Positions 27,551-44,796 of a stretch of DNA of 64,000 bases are shown piece after piece. The position numbers and the translations under genes are program-made. Under the pieces are notes generated by a model. That model was not told the DNA's origin. It searched no databases and worked only from the letters and a program-made list of their open reading frames with translations. The DNA lies in contig NZ_CP023018.1 of assembly GCF_022406875.1 (NCBI RefSeq), positions 35,575 to 99,574 of the forward strand, written 5' to 3'. This DNA is from Ectothiorhodosinus mongolicus. Lineage in GTDB: Bacteria > Pseudomonadota > Gammaproteobacteria > Ectothiorhodospirales > Ectothiorhodospiraceae. How positions within the stretch are numbered: position 1 is the first letter of the stretch; each line of letters begins with the position of its first letter.

Positions 27551-27556
27551 AGTATC
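27541..27556 (+). promoter_or_regulatory. Strong Shine-Dalgarno site and ATC start codon of infC
   Basis: GGAGG at 27541-27545 lies inside the end of thrS, 8 bases before ATC at 27554. The infC frame directly upstream is closed by the thrS stop (27548-27550), and no ATG, GTG or TTG exists between it and the conserved N-terminal coding region, so ATC must be the start. Confidence 0.75.
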
Positions 27557-28072
27557 AGCGCTGGAAAAGAAACCCGCCTTAATGAGCAGATCCTGGTTCC
27601 CAAGGTTCGCTTAATCGGTGCCGATGGCGAAAACCTCGGTGTAGTCAGCACTCCGGACGCTTTGAAAGTGGCTGAGGAGGCGGAACTGGATTTGGTGGAA
27701 ATCGTGCCAACCGCGGAGCCGCCGGTTTGTCGGGTGATGGACTTTGGTAAGTTCCGCTTTGAGCAGAGTAAGAAATCTCAAGCGGCGCGCAAAAATCAGA
27801 AACAAGTGCAGGTTAAAGAGGTTAAGTTTCGACCGGGTACGGACATTGGCGATTACAACGTCAAACTTCGCAATCTGCAGAAATTTTTGGAAAACGGTGA
27901 CAAATGCAAGGTCACGATTCGTTTTCGCGGTCGTGAAATGGCTCACCAAGAGCTGGGAATGCAACTCTTGGATCGTATCGAGGCCGACTTAGAAGAATTG
28001 GCGGCTGTTGAACAAAGGCCCAAGTTGGAAGGGCGGCAAATGGTGATGGTGCTAGGAGCCAAGAAAAAATAA
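27554..28072 (+). CDS. infC: Translation initiation factor IF-3
   Basis: 172 residues if translated from ATC at 27554 ([29 protein letters not shown]). An ATG-started version beginning further in would lose half of the N-terminal domain. Family signatures are [56 protein letters not shown] and [19 protein letters not shown]-3 binds the 30S subunit and rejects non-standard start codons; it represses its own gene through a rare start codon (ATT in E. coli), and ATC would serve the same purpose. It is followed by rpmI and rplT. Confidence 0.93.
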   Translation: MSAGKETRLNEQILVPKVRLIGADGENLGVVSTPDALKVAEEAELDLVEIVPTAEPPVCRVMDFGKFRFEQSKKSQAARKNQKQVQVKEVKFRPGTDIGDYNVKLRNLQKFLENGDKCKVTIRFRGREMAHQELGMQLLDRIEADLEELAAVEQRPKLEGRQMVMVLGAKKK

Positions 28073-28137
28073 GCAGTTTATTTCGGACGTGCGGGTAAAC
28101 GGTACACCTTCATGTCTTTCATAATAGGAGTCCAAAG

Positions 28138-28335
28138 ATGCCGAAGCTGAAGACCAATCGAGGCGCTGCTAAGCGCTTCACCAAGACCGGCTCGGGAGCG
28201 TTTAAGCGCAACCAGTCGCATCGTCGTCATATCCTGACGAAGAAGAGCACCAAGCGTAAGCGCCATTTGCGCGGCGCCAGCCACGTCCATGATTCGGACG
28301 TCGCAGCCGTACGCCAGATGCTGCCCAATAGCTAA
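28138..28335 (+). CDS. rpmI: 50S ribosomal protein L35
   Basis: 65 residues, basic, with the family start [46 protein letters not shown]. It has a clear site (ATAGGAG) and sits 65 bp after infC. The infC-rpmI-rplT order is the usual one; in E. coli L20 represses rpmI and rplT from a leader structure, and the same may hold here. Confidence 0.96.
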   Translation: MPKLKTNRGAAKRFTKTGSGAFKRNQSHRRHILTKKSTKRKRHLRGASHVHDSDVAAVRQMLPNS

Positions 28336-28358
28336 GCCATTCTCAGGAGATTACGACC

Positions 28359-28712
28359 ATGCCAAGAGTTAAAAGAGGCGTCACCGCGCACGCCCGTCAC
28401 AAGAAGGTGCTGAAAAAAGCCAAAGGCTATTACGGCGCCCGTAAAAATGTTTATCGCGTTGCCACTCAGGCCGTCACTAAGGCTGGCCAGTACGCATACC
28501 GCGACCGTCGTCAGCGCAAGCGCCAGTTCCGCGCCCTGTGGATTGCCCGTATCAATGCTGCGGCGCGTCAATTTGAGCTGTCCTACAGTCGCCTCATCGA
28601 CGGTTTGAATAAAGCCGGCGTGGAGATTGATCGCAAAGTGCTGGCTGATCTGGCGGTACATGATATCGCTGCCTTCGGCCGCATTGCGGAAAAGGCAAAA
28701 GCCGCGCTCTGA
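28359..28712 (+). CDS. rplT: 50S ribosomal protein L20
   Basis: 117 residues: [70 protein letters not shown], matching L20 throughout. It is an early assembly protein of the large subunit. It follows rpmI by 23 bp with AGGAG before the start and is followed by a terminator-like hairpin before pheS. Confidence 0.97.
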   Translation: MPRVKRGVTAHARHKKVLKKAKGYYGARKNVYRVATQAVTKAGQYAYRDRRQRKRQFRALWIARINAAARQFELSYSRLIDGLNKAGVEIDRKVLADLAVHDIAAFGRIAEKAKAAL

Positions 28713-28738
28713 GGTCTGCCGACAGGTAGATTATGGTG

Positions 28739-29822
<1,084 letters not shown>

Positions 29823-29846
29823 TTTCGGCGCAAAGGAAATCATCGC

Positions 29847-32246
29847 ATGAAAATCAGTATGGCCTGGCTGAATGAGTGGGTGGATCACGGTTTAGATGCT
29901 GTCACTCTGGGGCATAAACTGACCATGGCGGGTTTGGAGCTGGATGCCATTGAACCCGTTGCCGGTGGCTTTAGCGGCATCGTTGTGGGAGAAGTTTTAT
30001 CGGTTCAAGCCCATCCCAATGCCGATAAATTGCGCATTTGTTTGGTCAATGACGGAACCGCCGAGCCTAAGGCTGTGGTTTGTGGTGCGCCCAATGTGCA
30101 TGAGGGGATGCGCGCACCTTTTGCTCCGGTGGGCTCGGTGTTGCCCAATGACTTTAAAATTAAACCCATTAAACTGCGCGGTGCGCCTTCTAATGGCATG
30201 TTGTGCTCCGCTCGTGAGTTGGGTCTGTCTGAAGATCATATCGGTCTGATGGCCCTGCCAGCCGATGCGCCGGTGGGCAAGGACTTGCGCGCCTATTTAT
30301 CGCTCGATGATCAGGTATTAGAAATCGACCTGACGCCTAATCGTGCCGATTGTTTGTCGATAGCGGGTATCGCAAGAGAAGTGGCGACTCTGACGGGTAA
30401 AGATCTGCATCCGGTATCCTGTGAGCCGGTGACTGCCGCCAGTGACGCAACTTTTCCCGTAAGCCTGGAAGCAGCGTCTGCCTGTCCCGTGTATGTGGGT
30501 CGGGTGATCAAGGGTGTCAATGGCCAAACGGCTACCCCGCTTTGGATGCAGGAGCGTCTGCGGCGCGCAGGCATTCGTAGCCTGGGGCCTTTGGTGGATG
30601 TCACCAATTATGTGATGCTGGAGCTGGGGCAACCGATGCATGCTTTTGATCTGGCGCGGCTTTCTGGTCAAATCCACGTGCGTCAGGCCAAAGCCGGGGA
30701 AAAACTCACCCTGTTGGACGAATCCGAGGCCGAACTCAGCCCTGAGGATTTGGTGATTGCCGATGATCAACAGGTGCTGGCATTGGCGGGTGTCATGGGC
30801 GGACAGATCAGCGGCGTTGATACCCAAACCCAAGACATTTTCTTGGAGTCCGCGCATTTTTCTCCCATGGCCATTGCCGGTCGCGCCCGCGTCCATGGCC
30901 TGCATACGGAATCCTCGCATCGCTTCGAGCGTGGTGTTGATCTCGAGCTGCCCATGCGCGCTCTAGAGCGTGCTACAGCTTTATTCTTAGAGATTGTTGG
31001 CGGTGTACCGGGCCCAACTCAGTGTCATCAACTCGATGACGTGCCCGGCGCCGGCAACACGATTCATTTCCGGCCAGCGCAGGTGAAGCGCCTGCTGGGC
31101 ATCGACCTCAGCGCAGAGCGCATGCAAGACATCCTGCAGCGCCTCGGCTGCCAAATAAAAATGGGGGCAGACCCCAAATTGGGGTCTGACCCCATTTGGC
31201 AGGTCGCTGTCCCCAGCTATCGCTTTGATCTGGCCATTGAGGTGGATCTTATTGAGGAGCTGGGTCGGGTAGAGGGCTATGAGCAACTGCCCTCGATCAT
31301 GCCGCAACAGTCTGTACAGATGCCACGGCCTGAAGAGCAGCGCTTGAGTCTCAGCCGACTGAGACATGCCTTAGCGGATAGGGGTTATCTCGAAGCCATT
31401 TGTTTTAGCTTTGTAGATGCCGAACTGCAGAATCAACTTGAGCCTGGCGCCAATGCCTTAGCGCTGGCCAATCCCATCTCCGCTGACTTGGGGGTGATGC
31501 GCCTGAGTCTTTGGCCGGGTCTGATTCAGGCAGCGCGACACAACCTCAACCGCCAACAAGAGCGCATCCGTTTATTTGAAACTGGCCTTAGTTTTGTGCC
31601 ACAAGGTGATGAATTAAAACAGGAGATGCGCATTGCTGGTTTGATTTACGGACCGCTTTATCCGCTGCATTGGGACTCGGCCCCGCGAGCTGCTGACTTC
31701 TTCGATATCAAGGGCGATGTGGAAACCCTATTGGCATTATCGGGCCTAGATGAGCGTGCGGAGTGGCGGGCTTCTGAGCATCCAGCTTTGCATCCGGCTC
31801 AAAGTGCGGCCATTTTTCTTAATGGGGCATGCGTCGGCCATTGCGGCAGCTTAAATCCGCTACTGGAGCGTGAGCTAGATCTGCCCTCAGGCGTGTTATT
31901 GTTTGAGTTGGACTTAGAAGCCATTCGGCTAGGAAGCTTGCCGGCTTATTCAGTGTTAAGTCGTTTTCCTGCGATCCGGCGCGACTTAGCACTATTAGTA
32001 GATGCTGAAGTGCCGGTGGCGAAAATGTTGGAATGTATACACAAAAATGAGCATACCCTTTTAAAGCAGGTGCATATTTTTGACCTTTACACTGGGAAAG
32101 GCGTACCCGATGGTCGAAAAAGTGTCGCTTTGGGCTTGATTTTACAGGACTTATCATCCACCCTTACGGACGAAGAAGTGGACGCCATGATCCATACGAT
32201 TGTGTCAAATTTGCAACAAGACTTGGGTGTGACCCTTAGGGTTTAA
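29847..32246 (+). CDS. pheT: Phenylalanyl-tRNA synthetase beta subunit, with a palindrome read in frame
   Basis: 799 residues with the expected domains: tRNA-binding/EMAP-like ([29 protein letters not shown]), B3/4 editing domain ([39 protein letters not shown]), B5 domain ([30 protein letters not shown]), catalytic-like core and the C-terminal ferredoxin-fold anticodon domain ([20 protein letters not shown]). Residues 439-450 ([12 protein letters not shown]), in a B5 hairpin loop, are encoded by a dispersed palindrome pair; E. coli PheT is about seven residues shorter at this loop. The frame is kept, so the enzyme is presumably functional. Confidence 0.96.
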   Translation: MKISMAWLNEWVDHGLDAVTLGHKLTMAGLELDAIEPVAGGFSGIVVGEVLSVQAHPNADKLRICLVNDGTAEPKAVVCGAPNVHEGMRAPFAPVGSVLPNDFKIKPIKLRGAPSNGMLCSARELGLSEDHIGLMALPADAPVGKDLRAYLSLDDQVLEIDLTPNRADCLSIAGIAREVATLTGKDLHPVSCEPVTAASDATFPVSLEAASACPVYVGRVIKGVNGQTATPLWMQERLRRAGIRSLGPLVDVTNYVMLELGQPMHAFDLARLSGQIHVRQAKAGEKLTLLDESEAELSPEDLVIADDQQVLALAGVMGGQISGVDTQTQDIFLESAHFSPMAIAGRARVHGLHTESSHRFERGVDLELPMRALERATALFLEIVGGVPGPTQCHQLDDVPGAGNTIHFRPAQVKRLLGIDLSAERMQDILQRLGCQIKMGADPKLGSDPIWQVAVPSYRFDLAIEVDLIEELGRVEGYEQLPSIMPQQSVQMPRPEEQRLSLSRLRHALADRGYLEAICFSFVDAELQNQLEPGANALALANPISADLGVMRLSLWPGLIQAARHNLNRQQERIRLFETGLSFVPQGDELKQEMRIAGLIYGPLYPLHWDSAPRAADFFDIKGDVETLLALSGLDERAEWRASEHPALHPAQSAAIFLNGACVGHCGSLNPLLERELDLPSGVLLFELDLEAIRLGSLPAYSVLSRFPAIRRDLALLVDAEVPVAKMLECIHKNEHTLLKQVHIFDLYTGKGVPDGRKSVALGLILQDLSSTLTDEEVDAMIHTIVSNLQQDLGVTLRV
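31163..31193. repeat. REPIN-like palindrome pair inside pheT
   Basis: GGGGGCAGACCCC (31163-31175, one mismatch to the core) and GGGGTCTGACCCC (31181-31193) in inverted orientation with a 5-base spacer. It is translated as part of PheT without a frameshift. Confidence 0.85.
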
Positions 32247-32250
32247 TGTT

Positions 32251-32550
32251 ATGGCATTGACCAAGGCCGAAATGGCTGAACACCTCTATGAGGAGTTGGG
32301 CCTGAACAAGCGCGAAGCCAAAGAGCTCGTTGAGCTATTCTTTGAAGAAGTGCGCACCGCCCTCGAGGATGGTGAGTGGGTCAAACTCTCGGGCTTTGGC
32401 AATTTCACGCTGCGTGACAAAAACCAGCGGCCCGGCCGCAATCCCAAAACCGGCGAAGAAATCCCCATCACGGCTCGCCGTGTGGTGACCTTCCGACCTG
32501 GGCAAAAGCTCAAGGCAAGAGTGGAAACCTATGCTGGAAATGGCAAATAA
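32251..32550 (+). CDS. ihfA: Integration host factor alpha subunit
   Basis: 99 residues: [70 protein letters not shown] is shortened here to its key parts; the DNA-intercalating [10 protein letters not shown] arm identifies IHF/HU and the context (directly after pheT) identifies the alpha subunit. It bends DNA as a heterodimer with IhfB. Four bases separate it from the pheT stop, and its end overlaps the merR-like gene. Confidence 0.95.
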   Translation: MALTKAEMAEHLYEELGLNKREAKELVELFFEEVRTALEDGEWVKLSGFGNFTLRDKNQRPGRNPKTGEEIPITARRVVTFRPGQKLKARVETYAGNGK

Positions 32551-32887
32551 CAGTGAACTCCCGGTCATTCCGGGAAAGCGCTACTTCACCATTGGCGAGG
32601 TCAGCGAGCTGTGCGCGGTCAAGCCGCATGTCTTGCGTTACTGGGAGCAGGAATTTCCGACACTGAAGCCCGTTAAGCGACGGGGCAACCGTCGCTATTA
32701 TCAGCGCCATGACGTCTTATTAATCCGCCAAATCCGCAGTCTGCTCTATGAGCAGGGTTACACCATCGGTGGCGCCCGCCAGAAGCTTTCCGGCGATGAG
32801 GCCAAAGAAGACGTCACCCAAAGCCTGCAAATCATCCGGCAAATGCGCCTCGAGCTGGAAGAAATCCTCCACACCCTCAAGCGCTAA
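32531..32887 (+). CDS. MerR-family transcriptional regulator
   Basis: 118 residues from 32531 ([28 protein letters not shown]). The N-terminal MerR winged helix is clear ([51 protein letters not shown]), followed by a short C-terminal helix ([19 protein letters not shown]) without a cysteine-rich effector domain. The same small MerR protein follows ihfA in pseudomonads; its target is not known to me. It overlaps ihfA by 20 bp, so it is translated with it. Confidence 0.88.
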   Translation: MLEMANNSELPVIPGKRYFTIGEVSELCAVKPHVLRYWEQEFPTLKPVKRRGNRRYYQRHDVLLIRQIRSLLYEQGYTIGGARQKLSGDEAKEDVTQSLQIIRQMRLELEEILHTLKR

Positions 32888-32895
32888 AACAAAGA

Positions 32896-32926
32896 CCTCG
32901 AAGCGGAAGTATGCGTCCGCTTGAGG
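32896..32926 (+). terminator. Hairpin after the merR-like gene
   Basis: CCTCGAAGCGGA pairs with TCCGCTTGAGG (one bulged base) around an 8-base loop, 9 bp after the stop codon. No T-tract follows, so it may stabilise the mRNA end or act with the tRNA region rather than be a simple terminator. Confidence 0.45.
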
Positions 32927-32952
32927 CTGGAGTGATGTTGGCTGGGAGGTTG

Positions 32953-33031
<79 letters not shown>

Positions 33032-33079
33032 AAAGCTCGGCATTATAGGCAATGAGGCTGGCTAAGGGAAGGGCGCTGC

Positions 33080-34510
33080 TCACCGCGCCAAGCGCGCCAG
33101 ATGGCTTTGATAGCGGCGCATGACCCATAGGTGGGCAATGGCTTGGGTCCAAATATAAACATACCAGGGCAACCGAGGCGCAAAATCGTGGATAGCGGCC
33201 ATGGTATAGCGGCCCTCAAGCACGCAATGAAATTCAAAGCGAGGCAATCCCGAACCTTTGCCAGCCAAGAGCCCCCCTTTGACTCGGTAAATCTGCCGCT
33301 CGGCTGTGCTGAGCTGAGTATCCAAACACAGTTTTAGCAGCGTGAGTTGTGGAAAGCGAAGACCAATCTCCACGCAATGATCGCTGTCCCATTGGGTTTT
33401 AACCAGTCCGCCGCAACAACTGCCCAACCAATCCCAGTAATTACGCGCCACCCAAGCAGAATCCATGCCCGGCGGCAAAATGATCCGTTGAATAGAGCGC
33501 ACAAGGCTCGCCTGACGCAGGCCTGATTTTAATTGCGGCTCAAACGCTTGGCGCGGCCCGGGTTTGACGCGTCGCGTTGTGCCATCCAGCGCTTCTTCCA
33601 ATGCGGCATCAAACCCCAACAGGCCCTCTGCAATTCGATCTTGCAACGCATTGGGCTGTAAATCCGCGTCAGCAGGAAGGCTGCCAATCACTTGGCCGGC
33701 CAGCGCGATGGGTGCGCCGGTTATCCAGCGAATACTCCAAGCCATAAAACGCTCGGGCAGCCATGGAACCCGCACAAACCGGCGTTTCAGGCCCAAACGC
33801 GTCGCGGTAATCCTGAGTAACTGCTCAAAACTCAGTTTATCGGGCCCCGTCAGATCATAGCTGCCGCGCCAGTGCTGAGGCTGTTGCAGCACCACACGTA
33901 AAGCGCGAATGAGATCGCGTAAAGCAATGGGATAGGTGACAGAACGCGCGCTGGGCGGCAGGTACAAATACCCTAAACGGCGCACCAGCTCGACCATCAG
34001 GCGTGTAGCGGTGCCACCCGGTCCAACCACGAGCCCGGCACGCAAAACCGTCAGCGGTGTGCCTTGAGATTGCAGCGCCAACTCCACCTCTCGATGACTC
34101 CACAATAAGGAAGAAATACGAAAGCTGCGGGGCATCAGGCTACTGAGGTAGACGATCTGGCCTAGCCCACTGGCCTTGGCCGCGCGCGCAAAATTATCAG
34201 CCAGCACCAGATCCATATCCCGCGGCTCTGCCTGGGTGAGGCGCGAAGAGGGGCGCAAGGAGTGCACCAAATAGACGGCCGTATCAAAGCCGCTTAAGGC
34301 CTGAGTGAGCGCTTCTAGATCATAGAGATCACAATGCTGCCACTGCACCTTATCGCCCAAAGGCGCCGCTGCCGCCAAAGCCGGCGAACGCGTTAGCGCG
34401 ACCACATCGAACTCATCGCCCAATGCTTGCGCTAAGGCTTGACCTATAAACCCGCTGGCGCCGACCAAGACCACGCGCCGACCCGAATACTGTGAGACCC
34501 CTTCAGACAT
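33080..34510 (-). CDS. SDR-fold NAD(P)-binding protein with DUF2867-type C-terminus
   Basis: 476 residues. The N-terminal Rossmann fold has VVLVGASGFIGQALAQAL and LVHSLRPSSRLTQAEPRDMDLVLADNFARAAKASGLGQIVYLSSL, typical of atypical SDR proteins of the YbjT/NAD(P)H-binding type that lack the usual YxxxK pair. From about residue 325 a second domain (SIQRIILPPGMDSAWVARNYWDWLG, then TAERQIYRVKGGLLAGKGSGLPRFEF, ending in a helix WYVYIWTQAIAHLWV) matches DUF2867. The substrate is unknown; it may bind a hydrophobic ligand or quinone. It is transcribed alone. Confidence 0.78.
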   Translation of the reverse strand: MSEGVSQYSGRRVVLVGASGFIGQALAQALGDEFDVVALTRSPALAAAAPLGDKVQWQHCDLYDLEALTQALSGFDTAVYLVHSLRPSSRLTQAEPRDMDLVLADNFARAAKASGLGQIVYLSSLMPRSFRISSLLWSHREVELALQSQGTPLTVLRAGLVVGPGGTATRLMVELVRRLGYLYLPPSARSVTYPIALRDLIRALRVVLQQPQHWRGSYDLTGPDKLSFEQLLRITATRLGLKRRFVRVPWLPERFMAWSIRWITGAPIALAGQVIGSLPADADLQPNALQDRIAEGLLGFDAALEEALDGTTRRVKPGPRQAFEPQLKSGLRQASLVRSIQRIILPPGMDSAWVARNYWDWLGSCCGGLVKTQWDSDHCVEIGLRFPQLTLLKLCLDTQLSTAERQIYRVKGGLLAGKGSGLPRFEFHCVLEGRYTMAAIHDFAPRLPWYVYIWTQAIAHLWVMRRYQSHLARLAR

Positions 34511-34570
34511 GCGGCACAGTGTAATCCATCATGCGAGCCTCAGTGGCGATTGCATCTAAAGCCATTTACC

Positions 34571-36954
<2,384 letters not shown>

Positions 36955-36979
36955 TCATTGTACCTGAAGAGCGTCGATC

Positions 36980-39655
<2,676 letters not shown>

Positions 39656-39729
39656 GGTGAGTCTCCTGGCGGTCTGGCCTACCCAGTGGCAGGCAAAGAC
39701 TTAGTTGTTTTTAGCTTGCGCGCTGTCAG

Positions 39730-39758
39730 TGGTCGCCATCGGCGCCTTAGGCTAGAAT
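39730..39758 (+). promoter_or_regulatory. Possible sigma-70 promoter of acnB
   Basis: TAGAAT at 39753-39758 with TGGTCG at 39730-39735, 17 bases apart, about 97 bases before the acnB start in the 200-bp acnA-acnB divergent gap. The -35 match is weak. Confidence 0.35.
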
Positions 39759-39855
39759 GCTGCTCTGCAAAAACCAATGGTGTCAAAAAGCCACACCCAC
39801 AGCAGTCATATTCCACACAACCGGAATCGCCGGTTACTTCGGAGGGGGATCCGCC

Positions 39856-42432
39856 ATGCTAGAAGCCTATCGCCAACACGTTGCTGAACGCGCCCAAGAA
39901 GGGATTGTACCTAAGCCTCTAGATGCCGACATGACGGCTCAGCTGGTGGATCTGCTGAAAAACCCGCCCGCCGGCGAGGAAGAGTTTTTATTGGATTTAA
40001 TCACCCACCGCGTGCCCCCGGGTGTGGATGAAGCCGCCTACGTGAAAGCTGGTTTTCTCTCGGCCATTGCGAAAGGCGAGGCCAGCTCGCCGCTGATTGA
40101 TGCCCGCCACGCCATCCGGTTGTTGGGCACCATGCAAGGCGGCTATAACATCGCCACTTTGGTCGAACTGTTGGATGACGCCCAGCTGGCTGAAGCGGCT
40201 GCCGAAGAGCTCAAACACACATTGCTGATGTTTGACGCCTTTCATGACGTGCAAGAGCGCGCGGAGAGTGGCAATGCTCACGCGAAAAACCTGGTTCAGT
40301 CCTGGGCCGATGCCGAATGGTTCCTCAATAAGCCGGAAGTCCCTGAAAAACTGACGGTCACCATTTTCAAGGTGCCGGGTGAGACCAATACCGATGATTT
40401 GTCGCCGGCGCCTGATGCTTGGAGCCGCCCCGACATTCCGCTGCATGCCAAAGCCATGTACAAGATGCCCCGGGAAGGCATCACCAATGCGCAAGAGCAG
40501 ATCGAAGCGCTGAAACAAAAAGGTCACCCCGTCGCCCTCGTGGGCGATGTCATGGGCACCGGATCTTCGCGCAAATCCGCCACCAACTCGGTGCTGTGGT
40601 ACATCGGTGATGATCTCCCCTATGTCCCGAATAAGCGCTTTGGCGGGGTGTGTTTGGGCGGCAAAATCGCGCCGATTTTCTTTAACACCATGGAAGATGC
40701 GGGAGCTCTGCCCATTGAGTTGGATGTCGATGGCTTGAACATGGGCGATGTGGTGGATATTTACCCACATGCCGGCAAGGTTTGCCGTCATGACACGGAC
40801 GAAGTCATTACCACCTTCGAACTGCGCACACCGGTGATTCTGGATGAAGTGCGTGCTGGGGGTCGTATCCCGCTGATTATTGGCCGCGGCCTGACCGATC
40901 GTGCGCGTGAGGCACTGAGCCTTGAGCCCTCCACCGTGTTTAAGCGCCCACAAGCCCCGGCCGACAGCGGCAAAGGCTTCACGCTGGCGCAGAAAATGGT
41001 GGGCAAAGCTTGCGGTGTTGCTGGCGTTCGCCCGGGTACTTATTGTGAGCCGCGCATGACCACCGTGGGATCTCAGGACACCACCGGCCCCATGACCCGT
41101 GATGAGCTCAAAGACCTGGCCTGTTTGGGCTTCCAAGCCGACTTGGTGATGCAGTCATTCTGTCATACGGCGGCATACCCCAAACCGGTGGATGTGAGTA
41201 CCCACCATACGCTGCCGGATTTCATCATGAACCGCGGCGGTGTCTCGCTGCGCCCGGGTGATGGCGTGATCCATTCCTGGTTGAATCGCATGCTGCTGCC
41301 CGACACCGTCGGTACCGGCGGCGACTCGCATACGCGTTTCCCCACGGGGATTTCCTTCCCGGCGGGATCTGGCTTGGTGGCTTTTGCCGCGGCCACGGGC
41401 GTCATGCCTTTGGACATGCCCGAATCGGTGTTGGTGCACTTTAAAGGTCAAATGCAGCCGGGCATTACTCTGCGCGATTTGGTGCATGCCATCCCCTATA
41501 CCGCGATTCAGCAGGGCCTTCTTACCGTTGAGAAAAAAGGTAAGAAAAACATATTTTCAGGACGTGTTCTTGAGATTGAAGGTTTAGAAGATTTAACGGT
41601 GGAACAAGCCTTTGAACTCTCCGATGCCTCAGCTGAGCGCTCGGCTGGCGGTTGTACCATCACCTTATCGGAAGAACGGGTGGCGGAGTATTTGCGCTCT
41701 AATATCACCATGCTGCGCTGGATGATTGCCAGTGGCTATGGCGATGCCCGTTCCCTAGAGCGCCGTGCCAAAGCCATGGAAGACTGGCTGGCCAATCCTA
41801 GCCTGATGCGTGCGGATGCGGATGCCGAATATTCGGCGGTCATTGAGATCAATCTGAATGAGATCAAAGAGCCGATTTTGTGTGCCCCGAATGATCCCGA
41901 TGATGCGCGTTTGTTATCCGATGTCACCGGCGATTCCATCGATGAAGTGTTTATCGGCTCATGCATGACCAACATTGGTCATTTCCGCGCTGCCGGTAAA
42001 CTGTTGGAAAAATTTGGCGGCACCTTGCCAACCCGGCTTTGGGTGGCCCCGCCAACCCGCATGGATCAGCAGCAACTCACTGAAGAGGGCTACTACAGCA
42101 TCTTTGGGAAGGCGGGCGCGCGAACGGAGATGCCCGGCTGCTCGCTGTGCATGGGCAATCAGGCGCGCGTTGCCGCGAAATCCACGGTGGTCTCGACCTC
42201 CACCCGAAACTTCCCCAATCGCCTCGGCGATGCCGCCAATGTGTATCTGGCTTCGGCGGAATTGGCCGCAGTGGCGGCAGTGCTGGGTCGCCTGCCAACG
42301 GTGGAGGAGTATCTGGGCTATGCGGCCGATCTCAACACCATGGCCGGTGAGGTCTATCGCTACCTGAACTTTGATCAGATCGCCGAATACCAAGATGCGG
42401 CGAAAACCGTGATCCCGGTGGTAGCGGCTTAA
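39856..42432 (+). CDS. acnB: Aconitate hydratase B / 2-methylisocitrate dehydratase
   Basis: 858 residues from ATG at 39856, which has GGAGG nine bases upstream; in-frame codons further upstream do not match the family. Signatures are [83 protein letters not shown] and the iron-sulfur cysteines at 703 ([10 protein letters not shown]), 762 and 765 (CSLCMGNQ). AcnB is the main TCA-cycle aconitase during growth and can bind its own mRNA when it loses its cluster. Its end overlaps convergent hflD by 4 bp. Confidence 0.97.
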   Translation: MLEAYRQHVAERAQEGIVPKPLDADMTAQLVDLLKNPPAGEEEFLLDLITHRVPPGVDEAAYVKAGFLSAIAKGEASSPLIDARHAIRLLGTMQGGYNIATLVELLDDAQLAEAAAEELKHTLLMFDAFHDVQERAESGNAHAKNLVQSWADAEWFLNKPEVPEKLTVTIFKVPGETNTDDLSPAPDAWSRPDIPLHAKAMYKMPREGITNAQEQIEALKQKGHPVALVGDVMGTGSSRKSATNSVLWYIGDDLPYVPNKRFGGVCLGGKIAPIFFNTMEDAGALPIELDVDGLNMGDVVDIYPHAGKVCRHDTDEVITTFELRTPVILDEVRAGGRIPLIIGRGLTDRAREALSLEPSTVFKRPQAPADSGKGFTLAQKMVGKACGVAGVRPGTYCEPRMTTVGSQDTTGPMTRDELKDLACLGFQADLVMQSFCHTAAYPKPVDVSTHHTLPDFIMNRGGVSLRPGDGVIHSWLNRMLLPDTVGTGGDSHTRFPTGISFPAGSGLVAFAAATGVMPLDMPESVLVHFKGQMQPGITLRDLVHAIPYTAIQQGLLTVEKKGKKNIFSGRVLEIEGLEDLTVEQAFELSDASAERSAGGCTITLSEERVAEYLRSNITMLRWMIASGYGDARSLERRAKAMEDWLANPSLMRADADAEYSAVIEINLNEIKEPILCAPNDPDDARLLSDVTGDSIDEVFIGSCMTNIGHFRAAGKLLEKFGGTLPTRLWVAPPTRMDQQQLTEEGYYSIFGKAGARTEMPGCSLCMGNQARVAAKSTVVSTSTRNFPNRLGDAANVYLASAELAAVAAVLGRLPTVEEYLGYAADLNTMAGEVYRYLNFDQIAEYQDAAKTVIPVVAA

Positions 42433-43058
42433 GCGTTGATCTGATGCAACAGGGCACGGCCCTCACGGACGAGGGCTTTGCGGCCGAATATGAGGCGCCA
42501 GCGAGCGCCTCCAGCTTGCTGCCATAATGTCGCGGCACGAATGGCGGTCAGCAGTAGCGTGCGGATGGTGGCGGCCAGTTTTGGGTCCTTAAGATAGGTG
42601 TTATCACCTTGCACCATAATGCGCGGTCCGAGGGTGCTGATACTCTCGCGGTAGGTGCTACCCAAGCGCTCGATAATATTCTCATGCAGCAGTCCAAAGC
42701 TCTCACTTTGGGCTTGAGCGACTTCAATACCACGGCGCAGGGCTTCAATGGCCTCGGGATTGCGCATCAACAAGCGCTGCAAATTCAACACACTCAGCAC
42801 ATAAGTGGCGGTTTCACGTTCAAGGCTTGCGTCCTTGGAGGAAAACTGTTCAACCATAATGCGCAGGCCCGGCTCGAGCGCGGCAACACCGCCGTAGACT
42901 TCCTCAATAGAGTCAGCGCTGAACTGAAATAGGCTGGTGACTAGCGGTGTCATCACCGCTTCATCGTATTCGCCTTTCCAAGCGATGCTGCGCACCAAGC
43001 TCACCGCTTGGCACAATGCGGATATGGCTAAAGCACGGTTGGTGTCATTGGCTTGCAT
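42429..43058 (-). CDS. hflD: High-frequency lysogenization protein HflD
   Basis: 209 residues, mostly helical, matching Hfl[66 protein letters not shown] and [29 protein letters not shown]. In E. coli HflD is a peripheral membrane protein that affects phage lambda CII. It is encoded directly after mnmA, as in most gammaproteobacteria. Confidence 0.93.
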   Translation of the reverse strand: MQANDTNRALAISALCQAVSLVRSIAWKGEYDEAVMTPLVTSLFQFSADSIEEVYGGVAALEPGLRIMVEQFSSKDASLERETATYVLSVLNLQRLLMRNPEAIEALRRGIEVAQAQSESFGLLHENIIERLGSTYRESISTLGPRIMVQGDNTYLKDPKLAATIRTLLLTAIRAATLWQQAGGARWRLIFGRKALVREGRALLHQINA

Positions 43059-43109
43059 GGGGAGTGTGTCAGCCGATTGGCAATAAATGAGGGCTTACTA
43101 TAACCGAGA

Positions 43110-44219
43110 TCAGCTGCGTTCCTGAATGACCCCACCGCCCAAACAGATTTCGCCTTGGTAAAGCACCACGGATTGGCCTGGCGCGATCGCACGTTGCGGC
43201 GCGGTAAACTCGATGCGGTATTGTTGCGGACGGTTCTCAAGAGCGCGTAAACGGCAGGCCTGAGGTTTCTGACGATAGCGGATCATCGCCTCATAAGCTT
43301 GTCCGTCAGCCAGGTCCTCAGCGGGAGGGGCGCCGGATACCCAATGCATGTCTTGAGCGATTAGAGCGCTGCCCAACAGAGCAGGGTGATCATGGCCTTG
43401 AGCGACGATCAAGCGATTCTTGGCTAAATCCTTATCCACCACATACCAAGGCGCTTCATCTTGGCCCGCCACGCCGCCAATTCCCAGGCCCTGGCGCTGA
43501 CCCGGGGTGTAGAGCATCAGGCCTTGATGCTCACCCAAGATATCGCCATCGATACTGATGATCTCGCCGGGCTGGGCGGGCAGATAACGCTTTAAGAAAT
43601 CCGCAAAACGCCGCTCGCCGATAAAACAAATGCCCGTGCTGTCTTTTTTGGCGTGGTTAGGAAAGCCCGCAGCCGCGGCGATGGCGCGCACTTCGGGCTT
43701 TGCTAAATCGCCCAGCGGGAAGTGGCTGACACATAACTGCTCTTGCCCGAGGGTATAAAGAAAATAGGATTGATCTTTGTTACGATCCCGGCCCCGCAGC
43801 AGCTGAAACCGGCCATGATCCTCAGCCACACGAGCATAGTGTCCTGTGGCAATGCCCGCGGCACCTAGCTTTCTGGCGTAATCCAAAAAGGCGCGGAATT
43901 TGATTTCGCGATTACATAGAATATCGGGATTGGGTGTGCGACCAGCGCGATATTCCTGAAGAAAATGCGCAAACACTCGATCCCAGTACTCGCTCGCGAA
44001 ATTCACCTTATGCAGGGTGATCTCCAGCATCCGGCAAATGGCTTTGGCATCTTCTAAGTCCTCAGCCGCCGCACAATAGCCTGGCTCATCGTCATCCTCC
44101 CAGTTCTTCATGAACAGGCCTTCGACGCGGTAACCGGCTTCCAACAGGCGCAGCGCCGCCACAGCGGAATCCACACCGCCGGACAGGCCGACGATAATGC
44201 GCTCAGCGTTGGCGTTCAT
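43110..44219 (-). CDS. mnmA: tRNA 2-thiouridylase MnmA
   Basis: 369 residues. PP-loop ATPase motif [18 protein letters not shown], the catalytic cysteines in [12 protein letters not shown] and [10 protein letters not shown], and the RNA-binding C-terminal barrel. It adds sulfur to U34 of tRNAs for Lys, Glu and Gln using sulfur relayed from IscS. Six bases separate it from the Nudix gene upstream, and hflD follows, which is the typical order. Confidence 0.96.
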   Translation of the reverse strand: MNANAERIIVGLSGGVDSAVAALRLLEAGYRVEGLFMKNWEDDDEPGYCAAAEDLEDAKAICRMLEITLHKVNFASEYWDRVFAHFLQEYRAGRTPNPDILCNREIKFRAFLDYARKLGAAGIATGHYARVAEDHGRFQLLRGRDRNKDQSYFLYTLGQEQLCVSHFPLGDLAKPEVRAIAAAAGFPNHAKKDSTGICFIGERRFADFLKRYLPAQPGEIISIDGDILGEHQGLMLYTPGQRQGLGIGGVAGQDEAPWYVVDKDLAKNRLIVAQGHDHPALLGSALIAQDMHWVSGAPPAEDLADGQAYEAMIRYRQKPQACRLRALENRPQQYRIEFTAPQRAIAPGQSVVLYQGEICLGGGVIQERS

Positions 44220-44225
44220 AGGGCC

Positions 44226-44690
44226 CTAAAGATCAATGAGTAGATCCAAAGGATAACGCTGTCCTTTGAGATAATCCTCGATACAGGTCAAGACCAGGGG
44301 ACTGCGTAATTGCGTTGGATCAGCCCGCAGTTCCTCAACACCCACCCAGCGCCATCCGATAATGTCGTCATCGATGGTTCTGCCTGGCAATGGCTCAGAT
44401 ACCTGGCCACACACTGCCAGGCGCAAAAAGGTGAGGTTTTTCTCAGCCCAAGCCCAGCGGTAGAGGCCGGTAATGGCCACCGGTTGCAGATCGCGGCCAG
44501 TCTCTTCTAGGGTCTCGCGCACCACCGCCTGCAACAGGCTTTCGCCTTCCTCAAGATGCCCAGCCGGTTGGTTAAGCACCTTTCGCCCAGCTTCAAGCTC
44601 CTCAACCAAGAGGAATTTTTGCTGCTGCTCAATGACAGCGGCTACCGTCACTCTGGGGGTCCATACACTGTGCAAAAGTCTCTCCCGCAT
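44226..44690 (-). CDS. nudJ: Nudix hydrolase, NudJ-like
   Basis: 154 residues with the complete Nudix box [22 protein letters not shown] and the strand [23 protein letters not shown] before it. In E. coli NudJ removes phosphate from thiamine pyrophosphate precursors and nucleoside tri/diphosphates. Position next to mnmA supports the NudJ assignment, which otherwise rests on general similarity. Confidence 0.85.
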   Translation of the reverse strand: MRERLLHSVWTPRVTVAAVIEQQQKFLLVEELEAGRKVLNQPAGHLEEGESLLQAVVRETLEETGRDLQPVAITGLYRWAWAEKNLTFLRLAVCGQVSEPLPGRTIDDDIIGWRWVGVEELRADPTQLRSPLVLTCIEDYLKGQRYPLDLLIDL

Positions 44691-44742
44691 GGCTTCACGA
44701 AAAGGCTGGGGCGGTGCACACTACCGTAAACCACAGACTGTG

Positions 44743-44748
44743 TATAAT
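44743..44748 (+). promoter_or_regulatory. Possible -10 element of icd
   Basis: A perfect TATAAT 49 bases before the icd start, in the gap divergent from nudJ. No good -35 is seen at 16-18 bases upstream, so it may depend on an activator. Confidence 0.35.
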
Positions 44749-44796
44749 CCAAACAGGTTTGTGACATGCCAATTCACGTCAGGCAAAGGAAACGCT

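Noticed and set aside
39997-41136. 379-codon frame antisense to acnB
   Set aside because: It lies wholly within a clear acnB and has no recognisable family features; it arises from codon bias in a conserved gene.
44473-44796. N-terminal extension of icd
   Set aside because: The upstream in-frame codons run antisense through nudJ and lack family similarity; ATG 44797 has a ribosome site and the family start.
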